Below are positions 13,700-26,400 of a stretch of DNA of 64,000 nt, in pieces. The DNA lies in contig CM053337.1 of NCBI GenBank assembly GCA_028583605.1, forward strand, positions 12,953,138 to 13,017,137, written 5' to 3'. Every line of letters starts with the position of its first letter. The first letter of the stretch is position 1. The notes below the pieces were generated by a model. That model worked only from the letters and a program-made list of their open reading frames with translations, did not search any database and was not told the DNA's origin. Made by a program: the position numbers and the translations under genes. The DNA is from Dastarcus helophoroides. Lineage: Eukaryota > Arthropoda > Insecta > Coleoptera > Bothrideridae.

Positions 13700-14324
13700 T
13701 CTATGTAGAATAGTTGCTAATGATGGGATAAAATGGCGCTTGACATTACCAATGGAGCGAAAATGGCGCACGAGTTTATTTGCCAGGAACGACGCAAAAA
13801 GCGGCTAACGCGTAAAATCGAAATTAAAAATTATTTTCCATGTTTGAGCACCTTAAGCGTTATTACGTATTGTCAGTTTTAACAATAGGATTTCGTGTGT
13901 TTGATTTCGTAATATTATAATGACCACATTGTTGGCTAATGTCGTAAAAGAGACTAGTCTGCATAGTTTGTATACAAATACGAGCACGTGACCGGCTCGT
14001 ATTCGGATTAACGCTAATTATGAGCGGTTTTTGGTTACTTTGGATGTGTCGACAGCGCTTATCTGTCTAATTTCTAATTGGGGGAGACGTTACCTAACGC
14101 GGGATTCTCTAAAATTCCATCACAATGTTTGTTAATGGGCGACATTTTTTTAGATCAAAGGGGGCCGTCTTTATTGTTTAAGATAAGGGGACAATTTTTA
14201 TCGACTTTGCAAGCCAATTAACTGCATGTACATGTATATAAATGTAATGTGTCGAAGTCGTTTGACACAGTGGAATCTTTTTAGGTCATTGCCAGCGCAA
14301 CCGAACGGGAATAGGGATAGAGAA
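13700..14324 (+). promoter_or_regulatory. Presumed 5' region of guanine deaminase
   Basis: About 600 bp of non-satellite DNA upstream of the first recognised coding exon. It contains two AAATGGCGC motifs (13731 and 13761, similar to YY1/Pho-type GCCAT sites) and an E-box CACGTG at 13985-13990 inside a CGAGC...GCTCG inverted repeat. Promoter assignment is by position only; no transcription start can be fixed from sequence. Confidence 0.3.
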
Positions 14325-14432
14325 ATGATCGAGGCGGGAATGATTATTATTATCGGGAATATCGCCCATTGCATAGCACCCTATGAGCTTTTTGTTATAA
14401 CCAATGGTTACGTCATCGTGGACGATGGTAAG
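14325..14432 (+). CDS. Gda: Guanine deaminase exon 1
   Basis: 36 codons ending ...TNGYVIVDDGK before the donor GTGAGT (phase 0). It carries the N-terminal beta strands typical of amidohydrolases (IIIIGNIAHC). Start uncertain between the ATGs at 14325 and 14340. Confidence 0.85.
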
Positions 14433-17400
14433 GTGAGTGATTTTTTTAAAATATTTAGTCGTCGTTAATCAAATTAATTAAAAATTTTTCGCGTTGTACC
14501 CGATTTTTTTTCTAAATGTGTATGTCGGTGACATCTTTTATTAATAGTTAATTTTTATTTCAATCATATTGTCTATTTTAGTTTATTTATCATAAAAAAA
14601 GTCTTTTTTATATTCTAATAAATTATTATAAATTTTGAGGACGCTCCTTTGTTAAATTAAAAATACTGCGATTAAAAAATATTTCCGTATTTATGTTTAT
14701 AATTAGCTCTGGTGATAAATATTATCTCTCTTTCTAATTGAAATACATTATATATTTATGATATACTATTCCATATAATCACGCACACAAAATGATTTGT
14801 TGCATCCGCTTTCTGTTAAGTACTTTGTTAAACTCCCACCGTTTAAAAAAAAGAGATGTTTATTTCGTCTTTTTGGATACTGAAAAATTCAAAATTCGGA
14901 AATCTTTCGCCAATTGCGTTCTAATGTCCAAAGTATGTGGGCCGAAAAATTGAAATAATTCACACTAATAGATAGTCATGTGAAGACTACATTTTCATTA
15001 CTGTAGGGTCCCAAATGTGAAATCAAGATTGAGGGGGGCTAGGGGGGCCATGGTCAAGTGGGGTATCATATGAAAGCATGTCGTTTACTTATTTCAAAAC
15101 TGTTTTTTTTTTAAATTTTATCCAACATAGTTTTTGGATTGTGATCAAAATTGTATAAATCCCTCCTTCTATTTCAAACGCATGCAGACCTAAAATTTAA
15201 AAAAAAATGAGATTAATAGGCTTAAAATTTTGGAAAAAATTCAGGTTCATGGATACCAATCTAAAATGTAAATTTTCATTACCAGAGGATTCGAAATAGG
15301 GGATCAATATTTAAGGGGGCTAGGGGGGGTATGGTCAAGTGGGGTGTCATATGAAAGTGCTTCGTTTATACATTGTAAAACTGTTTCTCTTTTAATTTTA
15401 GCCAGCGTAGTTTTTGAATTATGATCCAAATTGTGTAAATCCTTCCTTCTATTTCAAAAGTATGCAGATCTAAAATTTAAAAAAAAATCAGATTAATAGG
15501 CTTAAAATTTTGGAAAAAATCCAGGTTAGTGGATACCGACCTGAGACGTTAATTTTTATTAACAGAGGATTCGAAATAGGGGATCAATATTTAAGGGGGC
15601 TAGGGGGGGTATGGTCAAGTGGGGTGTCATATGAAAGTGCTTCGTTTATACATTGTAAAACTGCTTTTCTTTTAATTGTATCCAACATAGTTTTTGAATT
15701 ATGATCAAAATTGTGTAAATATATACAATTCCTTCTTCCGTTTCGGAAGTTTGTGGACTTAAAATTTTGAAAAAAATTCAGGTTAATAGATACCGATGGG
15801 AAAATTAAATTTTCATTACCAGGGGATTCGAAACGAGGGATCAGAGATTGAAGGGGGCTAGGGGGGCATGGTCAAGTGGGGTGTCATATGAAAGTATTTC
15901 GTTTATACATTGTAAAACTGTTTCTATTTTAATTTTAGCCAGCATAGTTTTTGGATTATGATCAAAAGTGTGTAAAGTCCTCCTGCTATTTCAAAAGTAT
16001 GCAGACCTAAAATTTACAAAAAAAAAATGAGATTAATAGGCTTAAAATTTTGGAAAAAATTCAGGTTCATGGATGCCGGTCTGAAATGTAAATTTTCATT
16101 ACCGGAGGATTCGAAATAGGGGACAATATTTAAGGGGGCTAGGGGGGGTATGGTCAAGTGGGGTGTCATATGAAAGTGCTTCGTTTATATATTGTAAAAC
16201 TGCTTTTCTTTTAATTGTATCCAACATAGTTTTTGAATTATGATCAAAATTGTGTAAATATATACAATTCCTATTTCTCTTTCGGAAGTTTGTGGACTTA
16301 AAATTTTGAAAAAAATTCAGGTTAATAGATACCGATGGGAAAATTAAATTTTCATTACCAGGGGATTCGAAACGAGGGATCGAGATTGAAGGGGGCTAGG
16401 GGGGCATGGTCAAGTGGGGTGTCATATGAAAGTGTTTGGTTTATACCTTGTAAAACTGTTTCTATTTTAATTTTAGCCAGCATAGTTTTTGGATTATGTT
16501 CAAAAGTGTGTAAAGTCCTTCTGCTATTTCAAAAGTATGCAGACCTAAAATTTACAAAAAAATGAGATTAATAGACTTAAAATTTTGGAAAAAATTCAGG
16601 TTCATGGATACCGGTCTGAAATGTAAATTTTCATTACCGGAGGATTCGAAATAGGGGATCAATATTTGAGGGGGCTAGGGGGGAATGGTCAAGTGGGGTG
16701 TCATGTGAAAGTGCTTCGTTTATACATTGTAAAACTGCTTTTCTTTTAATTGTATCCAACATAGTTTTTGAATTAGGATCAAAATTGTGTAAATATATAC
16801 AATTCCTCTTTCTGTTTCCAAAGTTTGTGGACCTAAATTTTTTTTAAAAATTCAAGTTAATAGATACCGATGTGAAAAGCAAATTTTTATTACCAAGAAA
16901 TTCGAAACAGAGGATAGAGATTTAAGGGGGCTGGGGGGGGGGGGGGCATCGCCAAGTGGGGTGTCATAGGAAAGTGCTTCGTTTATACATTGTAAAACTG
17001 TTTGTCTTTTAATTTTACCCAGCGTAGTTTTTGAATTATGATCAAAATTGTGTAAATGCTTCCTTCTATTTCAAAAGTATGCAGACCTAAAATTTAAAAA
17101 AATGAGATTAATAGGCTTAAAATTTTGAAAAAAATTCAGGTTAATGGATACCGATCTGAAATGTAAATGTTCATTACCAGAGGATTCGAAATAGGGGATC
17201 AATATTTAAGGGGGCTAGGGGGGGTATGGTCAAGTGGGGTATCATATGAAAGTGCTTCGTTTATACATTGTAAAACTGCTTTTCTTTTAATTTTATCCAA
17301 CATAGTTTTTAAATTATGATCAAAATTGTATAAATATATACAATTCGTTCTTCCGCTTCGGAAGTTTGTGGACTTAAAATTTTGAAAAAAATTCAGGTTA

Positions 17401-20400
17401 ATAGATACCGATGGGAAAATTAAATTTTCATTACCAGGGGATTCGAAACGAGGGATCGAGATTGAAGGGGGCTAGGGGGGCATGGTCAAGTGGGGTGTCA
17501 TATGAAAGTGTTTCGTTTATACATTATAAAACTGTTTCTATTTTAATTTTAGCCAGCATAGTTTTTGGATTATGATTAAAAATGTGTAAAGTCCTCCTGC
17601 TATTTCAAAAGTATGCAGACCTAAAATTTACAAAAAAAATGAGATTAATATGCTTAAAATTTTGGAAAAAATTCAGGTTCATGGATACCGGTCTGAAATG
17701 TAAATTTTCATTACCGGAGGATTCGAAATAGGGGATCAATATTTAAGGGGGCTACGGGGGAATGATCAAGTGGGGTGTCATGTGAAAGTGCTTCGTTTAT
17801 ACATTGTAAAACTGCTTTTCTTTTAATTTTATCCAACATAGTTTTTGAATTATGATCAAAATTGTGTAAATATATACAATTCCTTCTTCTGTTTCCAAAG
17901 TTTGTGAACTTAAAATTTTGAAAAAAATTCAGGGTAATAGATACCGATGGGAAAATTAAATTTTCATTACCAGGGGATTCGAAACGAGGGATCGAGATTG
18001 AAGGGGGCTAGGGGGGCATGGTCAAGTGGGGTGTCATATGAAAGTGTTTCGTTTATACATTGTAAAACATAGTTTTCGAATTGTGATCAAAATTGTGTAA
18101 ATATATACAATTCCTCCTTCTGTTTCCGAAGTTTGTGGACTTAAAATTTTGGAAAAAATTCAGGTTAATAGATATCGATGTGGAAAGTAAATTTTTATTA
18201 CCAAGAAATTCGAAACAGGGAGATCGAGATTTAAGGGGGCTAGGGGGGGCATGGTCAAGTGGGGTGTCATATGAAAGTGCTTCGTTTATACATTGTAAAA
18301 CTGTTTCTCTTTTTAATTTTAGCCAGCGTAGTTCTTGGATTATGATCAAAATTGTGTAAATTCTTCCTTCTATTTCAAAAGTATACAGTACTAAAGTTTA
18401 AAAAAAATGAGATTAATAGGCTTCAAATTTTGAAAAAAATTCAGGTTAATGGTTACCGATCTAAATTGTAAATTTTCATTACCAGAGGACTCGTAATAGG
18501 GGATGAATATTTAAGGGGGCTAGGGGGGATATGGTCAAGTGGGGTGTCATATGAAAGTGCTTCGTTTATACATTATAAAACTGCTTTTCTTTTAATTTTA
18601 TCCAACATAGTTTTTAAATTATGGTCAAAATTGTGTAAATATATACAATTCGTTCTGTTTCCAAAGTTTGTGGATTTAAAATTTAAAAAAAAATCAGGTT
18701 AATAGATACCGATAGTGAGAAGTAAATTTTTATTACCAAGAAATTCGAAACGGGGGATCGAGATTTAAGGGGGCTAGGGGGGGCATGGTCAAGTGGGGTG
18801 TCATATGAAAGTGTTTCGATTATACATTGCAAAACTGTTTCTCTTTTAATTTTAGCCAGCATAGTTTTTGGATTATGATTAAAATTGTGTTTAATTCCTT
18901 CTACTTTCAAAATACGTAGAGCTAAAATTTTGAAAAAAATTCAGATTAATAGATACGCATATTACAAATAAATTTTCGTTATCAGAGGATCCAAAATGGG
19001 AGAGCATAATTTGGGGGGCCAGTGGGGGGCATGATCAAGTGGGGTATCATATGAAAGTGCGTCGTTTAAATATTCCAAAACGGGTTCTCTTTCAATTTTA
19101 GTCAACATAGTTTTCGGTTTATGGTAGAAAATATTAGACATAGACGACATTTTTTTCTTTTGAGAACATATTTTGATACACGATATTTTAAATTGCCAGA
19201 AAATTCAGAAATCGTTCGTCACTTAATAAACAAGCATTTCGTGTTCAAAACATTTTCTAGAACTGAGCGATGACTTTGTTGTAGCACGAATTAACAATAA
19301 ATTGTTAATCCATGACAGCTTTTCTAAGATAAAATTATTTATATTTACTGACTCATTTGTTTAGAATTTTTTTGAATTCTGTTTACATTTACTTAAAACG
19401 TTTTACGTCGAAAACAATGGAACATAAATATTCTGCGAGACAGCTTGGATCAAACCCTTACGTATCTTATGTCTGTCTAACAATTATGCGCGCAGTCAGA
19501 ATTAAGTGATAATGTTGTGTGTATTATTTTGGTGTAACATTTTTTTTAAATGCATCTTTCATAGTTTTTTGGTCCATCGATAGATTAGTAACCAGTTCAA
19601 TTGACGATGTCACGTCGGATAGTCGGATCTTATAACAATGAAACTATTTATTCTTCATTATATACATAATGAAGAATAAATAGTTAAAAATAAGAATAAG
19701 TAGTTAAAAATAATGAATTGAAATACTTCAATTCATTATTTTTAACTACTTCTTCCTCCATTATTGTTCCCTTTGTTTGGTATTGCATTGCTAACTAACT
19801 TAAATGAGAGCCAAATATCGAAATCCAATGCTACAACTTTTTTTTAAAATTTTTTCTACAGTTTTTATATTCCATACAAATCTTGTCCCCTGAAACCAAG
19901 AAAGATTTATATTACATAATTTAAGAAAATTTCATGCCTAATTTTGGTCTTTTATATTTCATTTTTTTCCCTATTCTGTGTAAAATAGACTAACCTATTT
20001 TTGTCAGCTGTTGTTATCCGGACGTTTTAAGAATTTAGATATTACGTAGTCATATTTCAAAAAATATTTCAGTTTATTTTCAACTTTCATTACTAAAAAT
20101 TTAAATATTTCGAAACTGGGTCTCAGAAATATTAAATAAAATTAACAAATATAATAAAACTATTTATTAAGAATCTTCTTAGTTTATGCTTTAATTGAAA
20201 ATATTCAGTCATCAATCAACAGGTTTTGTATTGGACATACGTCAACAGTGAAGAAACGTCGACCAACTACGACGCAGATTTAACCCAGAAACGAATTCGA
20301 CCAGCCAAACCCCTTTCAAGTTCAGTAAATAAACCAGTTGATTACAGCAATGAAATTAATTGTTCTTAGCAATAAAGCTATTGTTTATATTATTAAACGA

Positions 20401-23400
20401 TTTAGTGTTGTCTTCCAATAGAAATTCGCGTCGGGGGGCCTTCGAATTTACCATTGAGCGAATTTTTAATAGCTTATCCGGAAGGTATTTACCAACGAGA
20501 AACTCAACAGCGGTTCTCCGTGCATCGCTTCTATCTCGGAGGGTGCGAGCGGTGGAGCGTAGGCGGCGACGGCAGGTCAAAAATAGAACGTTCGTTTTAT
20601 AACATCCGAAAGATCTTAATGAAACGAATTCGCACTGCGAGGGTTCGATTACAATCAAAGTGACTATTTGACTCATTTTAATTATTTTTTTTACCCCAAC
20701 GAAAGGGTTGAACAATCTTAAAAATGTTTGGTATGTACTTTGAACTTTAAATATTTATTAATAAATAAAACAAAGAGGTTACAATCTAAAGTGACTACTC
20801 GACTCATTTTAATTATCTATTTCGCCCCAAACGAAAGGGTTAAAAAATCTTAAAATGTCTGGTATGTACTTTGAACTTTAAACATTTTATAAATAAATAG
20901 AGCAGGTTCAATGTTATTGTATTAGAAATCCATCAAGAAAGACAATCAGCAAATATCGTCTTATGGAAAATATTGACACGCAACTCGTATCTGGTTACAT
21001 TGTTAGTATTGTCTAGTGGAAAAACAATGAGTTATGTATTTTCATAATAAAATCAGATCGGTGTTTGTAATCCGACACTTGAAATCCATTGTTGAGTTAT
21101 AACCGGTTCAATATAAAAAATTCCACGGTCCGTTGAAATGTCACTTTATCAGTTACATAAATATATACAATTGCGTTTTATTGATATCGTTAGGAGCGTT
21201 TAAAAATAAAAAAATTAATTAAGTCTCATCACAAACATCGTTCCCTTTTAGGCGTTTATTTTTTGGATAGTCACAATTTTTTAAACAGCTCAGTTGATAA
21301 ACTGTTGACTGAAATTTACAATTTCGAGTAGTTTGATGTATACGAGACAAACGTGAAGATTGTTCCAAATTTAGTTTAATCAACGTATCATTTCTAAGAC
21401 ACAAACATTGCTGTAGTTAAAGTGGTTATGTCCCATACATAATTCAAATAAGACGAGTAGTTTGATGTATACAGGACAAACGTGAAGATTGTTCCAAATT
21501 TGATTTAATCAACGTATCATTTCTAAGACAGAAACATTGCTGTAGTTAAAGTGGTTTTGTCTCAGACATAATTCAAATAAGAAAACGTTCAAACCTTATC
21601 ATAATCATAACTTCGTTAATTTAAGATTCCCATGTAAAATTGCAGACTCCCCAAAGTGCAAAGTGCCCAAAAGATATGTTTTTATTGGACCTCAAACTTA
21701 AGTTAAATTCTTTCTAAAAGGGCGATTCCCCGCCACCTGATTTCCTTATTAAAGCAGAGTTACCCTTCATTTAATAAATTATTGTTTTTCGCCGCCGGTG
21801 TAATTCTATTTTCAAGACGTTAAGACATTGACGAGAATGTTTCCATTCAACAACTTTTCTAGTGTTTCCATTAAACAACTTTTCTTATTTCAAGACCAAA
21901 CTCGATGTGTATTTTAGATACTCGCCATTGGGAAAGAGGATAAACTAGAAGAGACAAGGCTTAAATTGGGGGTACCGGAAAACGCTAAGGTGACCCACTT
22001 GAGACATACGCAGCTTCTGATACCGGGTCTGATCGACACGCACATCCACGCGCCCCAATACCCGAACGCCGGATTGGGATACGACCAACCTCTTCTAGAA
22101 TGGCTGGACACGTATACCTACAATTTAGAAAAAAAGTACAAAGACGCCCATTTGGCCAAGAAAGTCTTTAATGCGGTAGTTGTGAGTATTTGGTCGAGTC
22201 TAAGGGAGGTAGTTAATGGATTTCGTTTTTTTTCAAAGAGAAAGACGATCAGTCACGGGACGACGACGGCTTGCTATTTCGCTTCGATGTATCACGATAT
22301 TAGTATGATTTTGGTGGATGCTGCGATCGCGCACGGCCAGAGGGCGCTAATTGGCAAAGTGAATATGATCAGGATGGCCCCGCCCGATTACATAGAGACG
22401 GCTGAGGAAAGCATCAAACATACGAAACGTTTCGTAGCCGATGTATTAAAAAGAAAGGTAACTTGATTAAAACAGACAAGATTTATCAATGACTTAATCA
22501 AAAATTGAAATACAAGATTTTGTCCCCTGAAACCACCTAGATGAGTGGTAACGTCTGTGATGGTAACGATCTCAGGCGGTATAGATTCTCTACAAAGAGA
22601 GAGTATCGATCTAAATCTCAATACAGATGACATCGATGCTTCTTTTGCTAATCAGTTAAGATTATTGCTTTTGGTGCTAGCGACTGGTCCTTGGTTATCT
22701 TCAAAAGTTGAAATACAAATCTTTTCCCCTGAAACCAAGAAGGATTAAAAAACACAATAGAGATTGTTCTAACGCGTTTCGATAGTTTGAACTATCGAAA
22801 CGCCAGAGAGATACTAAAAAAAAATAACTTAATCATTAATAAATCTGGAATGCGGTTGCTGGTATGGTATGGTATTTACTAGTGGCGACATCTCTCGGTG
22901 TCACGTTTTCAACAGATCGTGACAGAGAAATTCAGTGATACCGGGCGCTTTTTATAAATAATTTGGGAACGAAATACAAAAATATTCGGTCATTTGAAAT
23001 AAATAATTCAAATTTTTCCCTAACCTTAAAAAGAAGGGAGATTCTTCAAAATTTTGAGATTAAATTGGAATTTCTAGAAAAAAAGTCGAAATTTTGATTG
23101 AATCCGAAGAGAAGAACATCGAAAGTACCAGAAATTGCTCCAACTTTATTTTTAAGTACCCAGATTTCATGTTTAAATTCTAAAAACTCAAATTTAGACA
23201 ACGAATTGAAGATTTGGGTCTATGTATTAAAACATATAATTTTCTAGTTAGTTTAAACTGAAAACTTTTGGGAAAAAATCTCGAAAGTTATAACGCGTAA
23301 TTTTGAGAGTTATAATTTCGTTAAATTGTTAAATAACTCCAGAACGCTTAAAGTTCTTTAACATTTTTCCGCTAGACTTCATCGAAGTTATCACTTTTTT

Positions 23401-26400
23401 GGTAAAATGGACTGGTCCTTGGTTATCTTCAAAAATCGAAATAGAAATCTTGTCCTCTGTCAGGGGGCAAGATTTGTATTTCAATTTTTAAAGAAGTTGT
23501 CACTATTACGCTACTTCAGGTAGCATTTTTCCAGAACTATTTCGTATTGTCTTTATAAATGCGTACGAAACTTTTTTAATAACCGATTTGCTTTCAGAGC
23601 GATTTGGTAAAACCAGTGATCACCCCTCGTTTCGCGTTAAGCGTGGATCAGGATCTGATGAAGACTCTGGGAGAGATCGCAGCCGAATACGATCTCCACA
23701 TACAGGTTTTTGCCGCGATTTGTTTTAACAGTCAACTTTAACGTGTAATTTTAGACTCATATATCTGAGAACAAGGAAGAAGTGAAATTCGTTCACGAAT
23801 TGTACAACCAATCGTACGCCGGTGTCTACGACGAGGCGAATTTATTAACCAAGAAGGTTAAATACTTGGAAGTTTCGCTTCTTCTTTATCTGATTTTTCG
23901 GTTTTAGACTGTATTAGCGCACGGCGTCTATCTTACTGAAGAAGAACTTCGACTTATAGCCGACAGAGGCGCCTCAATCTCTCATTGTCCCGAATCGAAC
24001 AACAATCTAAGATCGGGCATGTGCGACGTCGCCAAATTAATCAATCATGGTATTTCGGTGGGTTTGGGGACGGATGTCGCTGGGGGCGCCTCGCCCTCCG
24101 TTATCAACGCCATGAGGTCGACAATCGCTACCTCCATCAATCTGTCGTTTTCGAAAACTTCCTACACGGCGCTCACATGGAAAGAGGCGTTTCATTTGGC
24201 CACTTTGGGGGGCGCCAAAGGTAAACGATGCTCTCGCCCGAAACTGTTGATTGGGAAATAGAACGGGAAGTTTCAAAAAAATAACGGGTTTTGACAAAAA
24301 TTTCGAAATTTCAAGGGAAAAATTTAGATTTCTAAAATAAATTCTGAAACAAATTCGAAATTTGAAAACAAATTCGAAATTTGGAAACAAATACAAAATT
24401 TGGAAACAAAAATCGAAATGTGAGATAAAAGTCAAATTTTCCAGCCAAAGGTTAAAAAGCAGTAAAAATTTCTGGAAATTTAGGTTTTAAAAGGTCCAAA
24501 TTTTTAGGTTCAATTAGAAGAAAAATAACGAAATTTTGAAAAAAAGCGAAATTTGAAGAAGAATTTCTAGAAAAAAGTTGAATCTTGCGAAGAACAATAT
24601 GTTAAAAAATAGATCGAAATTCGTCCTTTTTGATTTGGAGAAAAATATCCTCTTTTTCTCGGAATTTCGAAAAAAAGACGCATTTCGAAGAAAAGTTCAT
24701 AATTTCCAGAAAACACTTACTTGCGTATGTACTTACTTACTTACCTACCTACCTACCTACCTATCTAGCTACCTATCTAGCTACCTATCTACCTACCTAT
24801 CTACCTACCTATCTACCTACCTATCTACCTACCTATCTACCTACCTATCTACCTACCTATCTACCTACCTATCTACCTACCTATCTACCTACCTACCTAC
24901 CTACCTACCTACCTATCTACCTACCTATCTACCTACCTATCTACCTACCTATCTACCTACCTATCTACCTACCTATCTTCCTATCTACCTAACTATCTAC
25001 CTACCTATCTACCTACCTACCTATCTACCTACCTATCTATCTACCTACCTATCTATCTACCTATCTACCTACCTATCTACCTACCTATCTACCTACCTAT
25101 CTACCTACCTATCTACCTACCTACCTATCTACCTACCTATCTATCTACCTATCTACCTACCTATCTATCTACCTATCTACCTACCTATCTATCTACCTAT
25201 CTACCTACCTATCTACCTACCTATCTACCTACCTATCTACCTATCTACCTACCTACCTATCTACCTACCTATCTACCTACCTATCTATTTACCTATCTAC
25301 CTACCTATCTACCTACCTATCTACCTACCTATCTACCTACCTACCTACCTATTTACCTATCTATCTACCTATCTATCTACCTACCTATCTACCTACCTAT
25401 CTACCTACCTATCTACCTACCTATCTACCTATCTACCTACCTACCTATCTACCTACCTATCTATCTACCTATCTATCTACCTATCTACCTACCTATCTAC
25501 CTACCTACCTATCTACCTACCTATCTATCTACCTATCTATCTACCTATCTACCTACCTATCTACCTACCTACCTATCTACCTACCTATCTACCTACCTAT
25601 CTACCTACCTATCTACCTACCTACCTACCTATTTACCTATCTATCTACCTATCTATCTACCTACTATCTACCTACCTATCTACCTACCTATCTACCTACC
25701 TACCTATCTACCTACCTATCTACCTACCTATCTACCTACCTACCTATCTACCTATCTACCTACCTATCTACCTACCTACCTATCTACCTACCTATCTACC
25801 TACCTATCTACCTATCTACCTACCTACCTATCTACCTATCTATCTACCTGTCTATCTACCTACCTACCTATCTACCTTCCTATCTACCTACCTACCTATC
25901 TACCTACCTATCTACCTACCTATCTACCTACCTATCTATCTACCTATCTGTCTACCTGTCTGTCTGTCTTTCTATCTATCTATCTACCTACCTATCTACC
26001 TACCTATCTACCTACCTATCTATTTACCTATCTATCTACCTACCTATCTATTTACCTATCTACCTACCTAACTATCTATCTACCTATCTGTCTACCTGTC
26101 TGTCTTTCTATCTATCTATCTACCTACCTATCTACCTACCTATCTACCTACCTATCTACCTACCTATCTACCTACCTATCTACCTACCTATCTACCTACC
26201 TATCTACCTACCTACCTATCTATCTACCTATCTAATTCCTACCTATCTACCTACCTATCTACCTACCTATCTACCTACCTACCTACCTATCTACCTACCT
26301 ATCTACCTACCTACCTATCTACCTATCTACCTACCTATCTACCTATCTACCTATCTACCTACCTATCTACCTACCTATCTACCTACGTACCTATCTACCT

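Noticed and set aside
3099..19150. Many 60-120-aa frames with MIPHLTLPP- or SSGVSYESA-like segments
   Set aside because: They recur only because the ~250-bp satellite repeats; frames are broken differently in each copy.
20356..20715. 119-aa minus and 80-aa plus frames rich in Arg
   Set aside because: No recognisable domain. The region may be a decayed retroelement (an AATAAA lies upstream), but no ends or motifs can be shown.
23657..23665. CTGATGA in guanine deaminase exon 4 as a second hammerhead
   Set aside because: No stem II, GAAA or cleavage triplet follows; it is coding sequence (DLMKTL).
24578..26071. 497-aa frame of Tyr-Leu-Pro-Thr repeats
   Set aside because: Read-through of the CTAC/CTAT tetranucleotide array inside a guanine deaminase intron.
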